A stretch of DNA of 64,000 nucleotides from Thermohahella caldifontis (GCF_041153465.1 NZ_CP154858.1:1116001-1180000); one strand, 5' to 3'; counted from the stretch's first letter, positions 29,578 to 38,802 are shown. Notes: generated by a model from the sequence alone, not told the origin. Numbers and translations: made by a program.

Positions 29578-30924
29578 ATGGTGGATCTCAGACCACTGCT
29601 TTTCATCAATGCACTTTGCTTCATGCTGCTGGTCACAGCCGGCTTTGCACAGTTCAAGGCCGCCCAGAATCCGCTGACCCGGTCAGTAACTCAGGCTTCC
29701 ACAGAAACACCGCAACCCCGGACTCAGCCAGAGTCCAAAGAGAAAGCGCAGGCTGAAGATGACGACACTGCGCTTGCAAGCTTCCGTGTTCAGGAGGATG
29801 TGAGCGTGGATGACCTGGACGAAGCCATTCTTTTCGTGGATCAGCTTCCCGACAAGCCGGCCGAGCCTGAATCTGCTGACAACACGCCCGCCAACCCCGG
29901 GCAGGTGGCGGCCGCTCGCCAACCTCAAGTCAGCACGGAACCCTCTCAGCCGGCCGCACAACCCAAGGCACCACCAGCACCCAAGGTTCCGGTCGTGGGA
30001 TCTCTGGTTGTCCGGTCCAATGTTGTCGGAGACCGTGTCCGAATCAATGGCAAGGATGTAGGACCAACACCGGTCACACAAAAACTCAAGGTGGGCAGCT
30101 ATACCATTGAAATCACCAAGCCCGGTTACAAGCCCTGGCGCACCACGTTGGACATGGCCGGCGGGGTGACACGTACCGTGGTCGCGGTACTGGAACCCTC
30201 TACGGACGTGAACTATGTGAAGGGCGTCTGGAAGAATGGTGTCAAGACCGGCCGCGGTACCTACCTGGCAAAGAATGGAACACGCTATGAGGGCGAATTC
30301 CTCAATGGCAAATTCCACGGGCAGGGTGAGCTGGTCCTTCCCGATGGCACCCGCTATCAGGGTGAGTGGTTTGAAGGGCGCAAGAATGGTTATGGTACGC
30401 TGACCCTGGCCAATGGGGACAGCTATACCGGCTATTTCCGGGATGACCAGTACAATGGTGAAGGTACGCTGACACTGGCCAATGGTGATATCTACACAGG
30501 CAACTGGAGCAACGGAAAGCTCAATGGTGAGGGGTCACTGACAGCAAGGGATGGCACCCTGTACGTGGGCGGTTTCGCCGACAACGAATATCACGGTCAG
30601 GGCTCGCTGACGCTTCCGGACGGCACACATTATGAGGGCACTTTTGCAAACGGCCTTTACCACGGCAAGGGCGAGCTCGTTTATGCGGACGGCAAGAAAT
30701 ACGTGGGACAGTTCTTCGAAGGCAAATTCCACGGGCAGGGCATCCTCAAGAACCCCAACGGGTCAAGCATCGAAGGTACTTTCAAGTTCGGCAAGCCTTA
30801 TGGCATGGCCAAGCTGACCACACCGGAAGGTGAAGTGTTCACGGCCCGCAGCACGGAGCCCGGTGTCTGCTACCGCTGGAAGAGCTATCGCGCCACACAA
30901 TGTCCACCACTGGAAGGCTGGTAA
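29578..30924 (+). CDS. envelope-anchored PEGA and MORN-repeat protein
   Basis: A 448-residue protein: N-terminal hydrophobic segment (about 6-26, uncleaved anchor or signal), a Pro/Glu/Ala-rich disordered linker (about 35-138), a PEGA domain (about 141-208, with RINGKDVGPTPV and KPGYKPWRTTL), nine MORN repeats of 23-24 residues (about 213-420, Y-x-G-x-F/W core) and a short Cys-containing tail. PEGA domains are usually extracytoplasmic; MORN arrays bind lipids or proteins. The combination suggests a periplasmic or surface scaffold. The function is unknown. It is followed after 55 bases by the response regulator gene. Confidence 0.85.
   Translation: MVDLRPLLFINALCFMLLVTAGFAQFKAAQNPLTRSVTQASTETPQPRTQPESKEKAQAEDDDTALASFRVQEDVSVDDLDEAILFVDQLPDKPAEPESADNTPANPGQVAAARQPQVSTEPSQPAAQPKAPPAPKVPVVGSLVVRSNVVGDRVRINGKDVGPTPVTQKLKVGSYTIEITKPGYKPWRTTLDMAGGVTRTVVAVLEPSTDVNYVKGVWKNGVKTGRGTYLAKNGTRYEGEFLNGKFHGQGELVLPDGTRYQGEWFEGRKNGYGTLTLANGDSYTGYFRDDQYNGEGTLTLANGDIYTGNWSNGKLNGEGSLTARDGTLYVGGFADNEYHGQGSLTLPDGTHYEGTFANGLYHGKGELVYADGKKYVGQFFEGKFHGQGILKNPNGSSIEGTFKFGKPYGMAKLTTPEGEVFTARSTEPGVCYRWKSYRATQCPPLEGW
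30214..30837 (+). repeat. 69-base tandem coding repeats (MORN array)
   Basis: Nine in-frame units of 69-72 bases encode the MORN repeats. Two units six periods apart share an identical 20-base stretch (30307-30326 and 30721-30740, exactly 414 bases apart), a sign of recent internal duplication or gene conversion. This makes the array prone to copy-number change. Confidence 0.85.
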
Positions 30925-30979
30925 GAACCCCATGGAGCGCCTGATCAAAGGTCCGGCGCCAGAACAGAGGTAGAACAAC

Positions 30980-32064
30980 ATGTTGAAGAATGCACTGCTG
31001 GTTGATGACTCCAAGGTTGCCCGGTTTGCGCTGAGCAAATTGCTGGAGCATGAGAACATGAACGTCAGCATGGCCGGATCGGCAGAAGAAGCGCTGGACT
31101 ATCTGCGCAAGAATGATCCGCCGGATGTGATCTTCATGGATCACCTCATGCCGGGCATGAATGGCGTGGAAGCAACCAAAGCCATCAAGTCCAACCCCCA
31201 GACAGCCACCATTCCGGTGATCATGTGCACGTCCAAGAAATCACGTGAGTTTGAAGAGGCGGCCAAAAGATTCGGGATCTACAATATCCTCACCAAGCCC
31301 CCCATCCGGAAGGGCTCTCCAGCATACTCAATCAACTCAGGGAAGATCTCAAGGCCGGCGAGCTGGCACGCCAGACTGTCGATCTCACCGCCATGGATGC
31401 ACTGTCCGATGATTACGACGAGCCCGCTCCGGAAGCGCCGATACCTGAAGAGGCCCAGGCCGTATCGCTCAACGGCAAGGTGATCAGCCTGCCCACGGAC
31501 ATGATCGAACAAGTGGCCCGCAGCTCGGTGAAAACCACCATCAATCACCGCATGCACGAACTGTTGAGCGAGCTGTTTGATGAGCAGTATGCGCATCTCA
31601 AGCGCTTGTCGGATGAAACGCTGGCCAAGCAGGAAGCCATGTCCGAAGCGCTGCGCGAAAGCGTCGCCAGCGCACTGGAAGAAAAGCTGGCCGGATTCAA
31701 AGAGGATGTGGTGGCGGATATCACGCTGAACTTGTCTCAGCAACTGGAAGAATTCCGTGCATCGCTGTCCGAGCTTGGCAACGTGACAGCCAGCCTGTCT
31801 CAGGCACAGCTGGATGAGCTCAAGGATCACATGACCTCGGTACAGTCCATCGATACAGAGTTCTGGCAGACGCTCCAAGCAGAAGCCATTCAGCAGGCCC
31901 ATGACATCTCCCGGGAAACTGCCGAAGACATTGCCCAGCGGACAATCGAGCTGTACAACGAGCAGCAGCGCAATGCCAGCAGCAAGATCTATGCAATGGC
32001 GCTTGCCGTCAGCATCGGCATCTTCACGGCGGGCATTGCCTACATTGCCCTGTTCATGAACTGA
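30980..32064 (+). pseudogene. response regulator with C-terminal membrane anchor, frame broken by one missing base
   Basis: The first frame encodes a REC domain (residues 1-118) with LLVDDS, the phospho-acceptor Asp in [10 protein letters not shown], and the Lys in LTKPP. It then drifts out of sense, while a second frame continues as [21 protein letters not shown]. One extra C in the run at 31298-31303, or one G at 31312-31314, joins them. The repaired protein has about 361 residues: REC, acidic linker, about 170 residues of helical, coiled-coil-like sequence, and a C-terminal TM helix (SIGIFTAGIAYIALF). No DNA-binding or enzymatic output domain is seen; a tail-anchored regulator is unusual. 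Confidence 0.82.
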
Positions 32065-35001
32065 TCAGCGCCTGCCCTGCCCCGGCAGCACCCTGACCGT
32101 GCTGCCGGTCAGGGCCAGCAACTCTTCCATCGGCACAGGCGGACTGAAATGGAAGCCCTGATAGGACTCCACACCGTACTGCCGCAAGATTGCCAGCTGC
32201 TGCGGAGTCTCCACCCCCTCAGCCACCAGTCGCTTGCCCAGAGCCCGGGCCAGCGCCACAATGGCGCCAACAATAGAGCGCCCCTCTTCCGTCTCCAGAC
32301 GCTGCACGAAAGCCCGATCAATCTTGAGGGTGTGAATCGGGAAGCGGTGCAGATAGCTCAGTGAGCTGTAGCCTGTTCCGAAATCGTCAATGGCAAGCGA
32401 GAACCCCATGTCACGCAAGGCGTTAAGCTGCGCAATGGTACGATCGATATCCTCGACGAGCATACTTTCAGTCAGTTCCAGTTCGATCCATTCAGGCTGG
32501 ACACCACAGGCCAGCACCAGATCACCCAGCATGAGCTTGAGCAATTCGCCCTCCCTAAGCTGTGCAGCAGACAGGTTGATCGCCATCTTGATGGGGCGGT
32601 TCAATGCCTGATGCATGAAAGCCAGGTCAGTAATGGCCTTCTTCAGCACCCATCGCCCGATATCTTCAATGAGCCCGGTTTCCTCTGCCAAGGGAATAAA
32701 CTCACCAGGAGAGACCAGCTGCCCGGCTGCATTGCGCCAGCGAATCAATGCCTCCACACCTTCGATTTCTCCGGATTCCAGGGCGATCTTGGGCTGATAA
32801 AAGAGCTCGAATTGCTCTTTCAGAACGGCCTCCCGGAGCTGCTGCTCCAACGCCACCTGTCTCATTGCCCGGGCGTTGATTTCTTCCGTATAGAACTGGA
32901 AATTGTTACGCCCGAGGCTTTTGGCATGATACATGGCCAGATCCGCATAGCGGAGCAGCGCATCCACATCATCTGTATCATCGGGATACAATGTGATACC
33001 CAAACTGGTGGAGATTTGTATTGTACTGCCCGCCAGATTCAGGGGGCGCGCCACCTGGCTGAGTATTTCCTCGGCAATCAGCACCACTTCGGACATATCC
33101 ACGACCTTGCTGATGACCACCGTGAATTCGTCCCCGCCCAATCGTGCCACGGTATCCGCCTTGCCCACCACCTTTTCAAGCCGCTGCGCAATGACCTTGA
33201 GCAACTCGTCACCCACAGCATGGCCCAGAGAGTCATTGATCTGCTTGAACTTGTCCAGATCCAGAAAGAGCACGGCCAGACTGTGTCCCTGCTCACGGGC
33301 CATGCGGATGCTCTGGCGCATGCGGTCATGCAGCAGGCGCCGGTTGGGCAACCCGGTCAGGGGATCATAAAAGGCCAGCTCTTCAATCAGCTCCTGTGCC
33401 TTCCGCAAGTCCGTATAATCCTCGGATGAGGACACAAAGTGAGTAATCGTCCCCGACTCATTTCTGACCGGTGAAATGGTATCCATGGACCAGTAAACCT
33501 CACCGTTCTTTTTCCGGTACCTGAATTCACCTTTCCAGCTCCGCCCCTGGAGCAGGCCCTTGAGCACCGATTTGTACTTGCGCGCCTCCTGATCAGTGGC
33601 GCACAGGAAGGTGGGCAGGCGGCCGATGGCCTCATGCTGGCCGTAGCCTGTCAGCTGCTCGAAACGGGCATTGACCCACTGGATGACACCATCCGTTCCA
33701 AGCATCATCACGGCATCTGCGCTCTGTTCCACCGCCTGGGACAATTTCTCGAGTTCCTGACCCGCACGGGCACTTTCCCGCGATAATTGGAGATGATGCA
33801 GGGCAAAGCTGAGGTCTTCTCCCAGACTGCCCAGCAGCGCCACCATGTCGGAATCGAATGCATGAGGCTGATGGCTGTACAGCACAACAACGCCCCAGCA
33901 TTGCTGGCGAAGCATGACCGGAATGGCAGCAACGCTGTGAATATCCGACTCCAGCGCCAGATCACGCCAGGCCCGAAAGCGCTGATCGGTGGAGACGTCA
34001 TTGACCACGACCACCCTGGACTGACGCACGGCCTCGCTGACCGGACCAATGCCGAGTTCCGGATGATCCAGAATGATCCGCAGCGAGCCAATGTATGCCG
34101 AAGCCGAACCGGCCTGATACTCGGGTCTGATGGTACCGTCAACCAGACGCCCGGCCCAGGCCGCGTCGAACGTGCCCTCCTCAACGGCAATCCGGCACAC
34201 CTGGCTTAACAGACCATCCTCCGTCTCTTCCCGTGTAATGGCACGGTTGACGGATGACAACACCTGGTAGACCCGGTTCAGCCCCTTGATCCTGGCCTGA
34301 GCCCGGAGCTTGCGGGTAATGTCCCGTCCCACCACCAGCACGTAGGTTTGCCCCAGGTAACGCACGGGATGCGCCACCAGCTCGCAGTGAACCTCCTGCC
34401 CGTTGCGGAGCCGGGCCGTGGTCTTGAGACGCTGGACATTGCTGCATGCCCGCCGGATGAATAGCGACAGTTCCCGGAAATTTTCATCGGGATGCACTTC
34501 AGCCAGGGACATGCCCTGCATGTCATCCACTTCATACCCCAAGGCCCGGCTGCCCGCAGGATTCACGTCCACGTACACCATACGTTCGGGATCCACGATA
34601 TAGATCCCTTCAAAGGCGGCATCCGTCACCCGGGCCAGAATCGCTTCCCGCTGCGCCAGCCGGTCTTCAAGCTGATCCTGTCTTGACAAGGTTGTGCGGA
34701 CATCTTTCCAGAAGGCGCCCAGCACCAGAAGCCCCGAAACCAGATAGGCCACGGGCTGCCAGTAATGCGTACTGAAGATCCGTGTTGCCGATTGGAGCGC
34801 GGCACTCTCTGCGAGAAAGCCTGAAAACCAGGCCAGTGAACCGATGACGGGAGCCAGCCCCATCAACGCCAGGACGGAATACACCAGACGGCTGCCCTGC
34901 CCGGTCTGCGTGCGCAAAGCTCTCCTGGCCGCCATACCGGTGATGGCGCCCCAGACGAGCAGCACTGACAGATGGGCTGCCATCAGACCGTCGGCCGCCA
35001 T
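32065..35001 (-). CDS. PAS-GAF-PAS-GGDEF-EAL c-di-GMP protein
   Basis: A 978-residue signalling protein: about three N-terminal hydrophobic helices (residues 5-100), PAS (about 120-235), GAF (about 245-410), PAS/PAC (about 420-535), GGDEF (about 545-705, active-site RLGGDEF intact) and EAL (about 720-965, with EALIRW, NLSAAQ and DDFGTGYSSL intact). Both diguanylate cyclase and phosphodiesterase activities are possible from the motifs; net direction is not predictable. It is convergent with the response-regulator gene, with no gap between stops. Confidence 0.93.
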   Translation of the reverse strand: MAADGLMAAHLSVLLVWGAITGMAARRALRTQTGQGSRLVYSVLALMGLAPVIGSLAWFSGFLAESAALQSATRIFSTHYWQPVAYLVSGLLVLGAFWKDVRTTLSRQDQLEDRLAQREAILARVTDAAFEGIYIVDPERMVYVDVNPAGSRALGYEVDDMQGMSLAEVHPDENFRELSLFIRRACSNVQRLKTTARLRNGQEVHCELVAHPVRYLGQTYVLVVGRDITRKLRAQARIKGLNRVYQVLSSVNRAITREETEDGLLSQVCRIAVEEGTFDAAWAGRLVDGTIRPEYQAGSASAYIGSLRIILDHPELGIGPVSEAVRQSRVVVVNDVSTDQRFRAWRDLALESDIHSVAAIPVMLRQQCWGVVVLYSHQPHAFDSDMVALLGSLGEDLSFALHHLQLSRESARAGQELEKLSQAVEQSADAVMMLGTDGVIQWVNARFEQLTGYGQHEAIGRLPTFLCATDQEARKYKSVLKGLLQGRSWKGEFRYRKKNGEVYWSMDTISPVRNESGTITHFVSSSEDYTDLRKAQELIEELAFYDPLTGLPNRRLLHDRMRQSIRMAREQGHSLAVLFLDLDKFKQINDSLGHAVGDELLKVIAQRLEKVVGKADTVARLGGDEFTVVISKVVDMSEVVLIAEEILSQVARPLNLAGSTIQISTSLGITLYPDDTDDVDALLRYADLAMYHAKSLGRNNFQFYTEEINARAMRQVALEQQLREAVLKEQFELFYQPKIALESGEIEGVEALIRWRNAAGQLVSPGEFIPLAEETGLIEDIGRWVLKKAITDLAFMHQALNRPIKMAINLSAAQLREGELLKLMLGDLVLACGVQPEWIELELTESMLVEDIDRTIAQLNALRDMGFSLAIDDFGTGYSSLSYLHRFPIHTLKIDRAFVQRLETEEGRSIVGAIVALARALGKRLVAEGVETPQQLAILRQYGVESYQGFHFSPPVPMEELLALTGSTVRVLPGQGRR

Positions 35002-35067
35002 TACCCCTCCTGCACAAAAACCCTTACGGACCGTTTTACCCGAGCACTCTGTTCAAATCTAGCCCGG

Positions 35068-35095
35068 TTGACGCAATATCGCCACCTTTTACGAT
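35068..35095 (+). promoter_or_regulatory. candidate promoter of the QueD-like gene
   Basis: TTGACG (35068-35073), a 16-base spacer and TACGAT (35090-35095), about 53 bases before the likely ATG, in the divergent gap with the GGDEF-EAL gene. Confidence 0.45.
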
Positions 35096-35147
35096 GGTTT
35101 GCATTCCTTCCCGACAGACTCTTGGTTACAATGCGGGCTTTCCTGCC

Positions 35148-36014
35148 ATGATGAAGTGCTTCATGAACTGTCTGTTTGTCCGCCATCTGACCAATCTCGA
35201 TTTCACCTACCTTGACAGCGAACGCGGGCTCGTCGGCGAGACCTGGATTGTTGATCTGGAACTGACCGGTGAACTGGATGCCCAAGGGATGGTCTTCGAC
35301 TTCGGGCAGGTCAAGAAAGTCATTCGTCAGGCGGTGGAAGGGACACTGGATCACCGGCTGGTCGTGCCCGAAGCCATGCAGGGGCTGGAATGGTCCGAAC
35401 ATTCAGGGCGGGTGCACCTTTCAGCGCACTCGCCGCGCGGATTCCTGGCGGCACTGGAGCTGCCGGTGCAGGCCGTGGTCAGAGTCCCCGGCGAGCGGCT
35501 TGACCGGACCGCTCTCGAACACTGGATTGCCGCGCAGATACGCCCGGTGCTTCCGGAAAATGCGCGGGATCTGCGGCTGCGTCTGTACCCCGAACCCATT
35601 CAGGGCGCGTCCTACCACTACTCTCACGGCTTGCGAAAGCATCAGGGCCCCTGCCAGCGCATTGCCCATGGCCATCGCTCGCGCATCGAAATCGAAATCA
35701 ACGGCCAGCGCAGCCAGCTGCTGGAGTATCAGTGGGCCAAGCGCTGGAAGGATATCTATCTGGTCAGTCGCGACGACATTGCAGGGCGCATCGAGAATGC
35801 GGGCATCACCTGCCTGGACATCCGGTATACGGCACAGGAAGGTGATTACCGGCTGATCCTGCCGGCAACACGTGCTTATGTCCTGCCCACGGATACGACC
35901 GTGGAGCTGATCGCCGACCATATCGCAGATACGCTCCACACCCAGCATCCTGACGCGCGCATCCGGGTGCGCGCCTATGAAGGGGTCAACAAGGGCGCCA
36001 TCGCCGAGCGCTGA
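35148..36014 (+). CDS. tandem 6-pyruvoyl-tetrahydropterin synthase/QueD-like protein
   Basis: Two T-fold domains of the PTPS/QueD family in one 288-residue chain. The N-terminal copy aligns with QueD around LELTGELD, DFGQVKK and LDHRL, but VGE stands where the zinc motif HGH should be and the catalytic Cys position is lost. The C-terminal copy keeps YSHGL, the Cys in GPCQRI, AHGH, and the pterin-anchoring Glu in RAYEG, but lacks the DFG and LDH motifs. It may make a pterin, or a queuosine-type precursor, or have a new activity. ATG 35148 is chosen; ATG 35163 is possible. Confidence 0.78.
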   Translation: MMKCFMNCLFVRHLTNLDFTYLDSERGLVGETWIVDLELTGELDAQGMVFDFGQVKKVIRQAVEGTLDHRLVVPEAMQGLEWSEHSGRVHLSAHSPRGFLAALELPVQAVVRVPGERLDRTALEHWIAAQIRPVLPENARDLRLRLYPEPIQGASYHYSHGLRKHQGPCQRIAHGHRSRIEIEINGQRSQLLEYQWAKRWKDIYLVSRDDIAGRIENAGITCLDIRYTAQEGDYRLILPATRAYVLPTDTTVELIADHIADTLHTQHPDARIRVRAYEGVNKGAIAER

Positions 36015-36020
36015 TCCCCA

Positions 36021-37310
36021 TCAGAATGACCCTGAACTGCGCCGGAAGGCCGGTACCCTCAGGCACAGCCAGAGGACACCGGCGCCGTTCAGCAACGACA
36101 GCGCCACAAAGTACTGCAACAACGTCAGTTCCATCACGGAGATCAGAACGATAGCCACCACCGCGCTGGCGACCATGAACAGTGCGTTGAGCACGTTGTT
36201 GAGACCAATGACCCGGGCACGTTCATGTGGCTCCGCATGATGCTGAACCAGGGTGTAGAGCGGCACAATGTAAAGCCCCCCGCTGATCCCCACCAGCAGC
36301 AGTGACAGCCACACCGGGAACATGCCCGGCGCGCGGATCATGTCGGGAATCGTCAGGACAGCAGAAGCCACCTCACTTGGTGTCGACGCGACCAGCGCCA
36401 GCCCGGCGCAGGTCAGGCCGCCCCCTCCCCAGATCACCAGATCCGCCCGGATTTTTCCTCCGGATATCCAGGCTGCCAAGGCGGCACCCAGACCGATGCC
36501 CACAGAGAACAGTGTCAGCAGCAAGGAAGCCACAGCCGCCTCGCCGCCCAGGTAATGCCGCGTGTACAGATTGAATTGGGTCAGGTAGCTGGCACCCATG
36601 AACCAGAACAGGCTGATGCCCAGCACCCCGTACCAGACCACCGGTTGACCTCTTGCATCACGGACGAGATTCCCCAGCCCCCTGAACGGATGCCAGCTCA
36701 CCGGCAGGGACGGGTCGCTCGCCGGCGCTTCGGGTATGCGGGTACTGACCGCGAAGCCGGCCAGCGCCACCAGCACCACACCCGCAGCAATCAGCCAGGG
36801 CCCATCCGACAGGTCAAACAGGAATCCGGCACACATGGTGCCGGACAGAATGGCCAGAAAGGTGCCGGCCTCAACCCAGGCATTGCCCGCCATCAGCTCG
36901 TCCGGCCTCAGGTGCTGGGGCAGGATCGCGTACTTGACCGGTCCGAACAATGCGGACTGCGCCCCCATCAGTCCGAGCAGAACCAGCAGGGGCACCAGGC
37001 TTTGCTGCACAATGGCCCAGGCCCCGAACAGCATGATCAGCACCTCGAGCAGTTTGATTGCACGGATCAGGCCCGCCTTTTCATGGCGGTCTGCCAGACG
37101 CCCCCCGGGAATGGAAAGCAGAAAGAAAGGGAGTATGAATATCCCGGCCGCGAGATTGAGCACCAACGCCTGATGGGTGCTCAGTCGATAGGCAATCCAC
37201 AGCAAGATGGTCTGCTTGAACAGATTGTCATTGAAGGCACCCAGTGCCTGTACCCAGAAGAACGGCCCGAAACGGCGATCCCTGATGAGATGCAAGGAAT
37301 GGATGGTCAT
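36021..37310 (-). CDS. lplT: MFS transporter, LplT-like lysophospholipid translocator
   Basis: A 429-residue polytopic inner-membrane protein with about 12 TM segments. The N-terminus FFWVQALGAFNDNLFKQ and the following GRLADRHEK and FGPVKYAILPQ segments are typical of the LplT family, which flips lysophospholipids inward for re-acylation. No acyltransferase (aas) gene lies beside it here, so the substrate is inferred. ATG 37310 has AGGG upstream. It is convergent with the QueD-like gene (6-base gap). Confidence 0.85.
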   Translation of the reverse strand: MTIHSLHLIRDRRFGPFFWVQALGAFNDNLFKQTILLWIAYRLSTHQALVLNLAAGIFILPFFLLSIPGGRLADRHEKAGLIRAIKLLEVLIMLFGAWAIVQQSLVPLLVLLGLMGAQSALFGPVKYAILPQHLRPDELMAGNAWVEAGTFLAILSGTMCAGFLFDLSDGPWLIAAGVVLVALAGFAVSTRIPEAPASDPSLPVSWHPFRGLGNLVRDARGQPVVWYGVLGISLFWFMGASYLTQFNLYTRHYLGGEAAVASLLLTLFSVGIGLGAALAAWISGGKIRADLVIWGGGGLTCAGLALVASTPSEVASAVLTIPDMIRAPGMFPVWLSLLLVGISGGLYIVPLYTLVQHHAEPHERARVIGLNNVLNALFMVASAVVAIVLISVMELTLLQYFVALSLLNGAGVLWLCLRVPAFRRSSGSF

Positions 37311-37384
37311 TCGCTTTCCCTGTGGTGCGTTTCGATGCACAGACTACCGAAAGCGAAACTGAAAAGGCAAGCGACGAGAAAAAA

Positions 37385-37460
37385 TGGCGTCCCCTAGGGG
37401 AGTCGAACCCCTGTTACCGCCGTGAAAGGGCGGTGTCCTGGGCCTCTAGACGAAGGGGAC
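37385..37460 (-). tRNA. tRNA-Glu (anticodon TTC)
   Basis: 76 bases with the CCA end encoded. On the minus strand it begins GTCCCCTTCGTCTAGAGGCC, has a 7-bp acceptor stem ending in GGGGAC, anticodon loop CTTTCAC (anticodon TTC) on a CCGCC/GGCGG stem, and the T loop GTTCGACTC. It is nearly identical to E. coli tRNA-Glu. It stands alone, not in an rRNA operon. Confidence 0.98.
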
Positions 37461-37483
37461 GCTGAGGCTTAGAAACGGCGCGC

Positions 37484-37512
37484 ATTCTATCTTCCGATAT
37501 GGTCGCTGTCAA
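37484..37512 (-). promoter_or_regulatory. tRNA-Glu promoter with GC-rich discriminator
   Basis: On the minus strand consensus TTGACA (37507-37512), 17 bases, and TAGAAT (37484-37489), then GCGCGCC before the expected start point. A GC-rich discriminator is the mark of stable-RNA promoters under stringent (ppGpp) control. The leader to the mature tRNA is short, about 17 bases. Confidence 0.8.
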
Positions 37513-37599
37513 ACACTGTCGGATTTTTTTCAAAACGGGACGCAGGCTGTCAAAAACCCCCCTATACTTTCCGTGAACGCTTGCTGTCAGAGGATGAAC

Positions 37600-38802
37600 A
37601 TGAGCGCACCGGTACTCCTGGCTCGCCAACCCATTTACACGGCATCCAAGCAGTTATACGGGTACGAGCTGCTGTTCAGGGGAGATTTCAGCGCGCCAAA
37701 CTTCAATGGGGACGCGGCCACATCCACCGTGCTTCTGAACGCCCTTGCCGAACTGGATCTCGCCCAGGTCACGGGCGGGCACAAAGCCTTCGTCAACTTC
37801 ACCCGGGCACTGCTCGATCACACGCCACCTGCGCCACCGGATCAGCTGGTTGTGGAAGTACTGGAAGACATCATCCCGGATGAAAGCGTGATTCAGGCGG
37901 TTCGCCGCCTCAAGGCGGCAGGCTTCACCATCGCCCTGGACGACTTCGTGCCGGAAACCACGACCCACCCCCTCATGTCACTGGCAGATATCATCAAGCT
38001 TGAGGTGCCGGCCATCGCGCCGGGACAGCTGAGCAAGGTCTGCCGGACACTGGTGGCATCAGGCAAGCAGATTCTGGCCGAAAAGGTGGAAACCCACGAT
38101 GTCTTCAACACCTGCCGTGATGCAGGATGCACGCTGTTTCAGGGATACTTCCTGTCCAAACCCGAACTGATTCACGGGCAGCGACTGGCCGAGAACCGGA
38201 CCGCCGTCCTGCAACTCGTCGCCGCGGTCAACAATCCCAATGCCACGGTGCCGGAGATCATCAGCACCATCAAACAGGATCCCAGCCTGTCCTACAAGCT
38301 GTTACGGCTCGTCAACTCCGCGGCATTCCGCCGCAGCAGCGAGATCGAGTCGATTCACATGGCGGTCATGCTGGTCGGTATCGGTCGCATCAAGGCCTGG
38401 GCCACCCTGCTTGCCCTGAGCGATCTGGATGACAAGCCTGTGGCGCTGAGACAGATCAGCCTGCAACGGGCGAGATTCTGCGAGCTGCTGGCACCCCACC
38501 TGGAACCGGGCGCAGAGGAAATCTACTTCACGGTCGGTCTTTTCTCGTGTCTGGATGCCTATTTCGATCAACCCATGGACGTGCTGCTCACCCGTCTGCC
38601 GCTGGACCCGCGCATCCGGGAGGCGCTGGAGCGCTTCAAGGGCAGGCCCGGCCTCGCCCTCCACACCGCCATTCTGTACGAACGTTGCAAGCTGGCGGGC
38701 ATTCACTGGTCTTTGCTGGAAAGATTCGGTGTCGATACGAAAATGCTGGCCGGGCTGTATCTGGAGGCCATAGACTGGAGTCATGCCAACGCGACCCTCT
38801 GA
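37600..38802 (+). CDS. EAL-HDOD signalling protein (YuxH type)
   Basis: A 400-residue protein with an N-terminal degenerate EAL domain (ARQPIY, then YELLFRG in place of EAL, LDDF motif kept) and a C-terminal HDOD domain (LLRLVNSAAF, AVMLVGIGRIKAW). In this family the EAL part usually lacks phosphodiesterase activity and may bind c-di-GMP or partners. ATG 37600 is preferred for GAGG seven bases upstream; ATG 37594 is also in frame. Confidence 0.9.
   Translation: MSAPVLLARQPIYTASKQLYGYELLFRGDFSAPNFNGDAATSTVLLNALAELDLAQVTGGHKAFVNFTRALLDHTPPAPPDQLVVEVLEDIIPDESVIQAVRRLKAAGFTIALDDFVPETTTHPLMSLADIIKLEVPAIAPGQLSKVCRTLVASGKQILAEKVETHDVFNTCRDAGCTLFQGYFLSKPELIHGQRLAENRTAVLQLVAAVNNPNATVPEIISTIKQDPSLSYKLLRLVNSAAFRRSSEIESIHMAVMLVGIGRIKAWATLLALSDLDDKPVALRQISLQRARFCELLAPHLEPGAEEIYFTVGLFSCLDAYFDQPMDVLLTRLPLDPRIREALERFKGRPGLALHTAILYERCKLAGIHWSLLERFGVDTKMLAGLYLEAIDWSHANATL

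Noticed and set aside
30214..30837. Regular 69-base repeats considered as a CRISPR-like or intergenic array
   Set aside because: They are in frame and encode MORN repeats, with no spacers.
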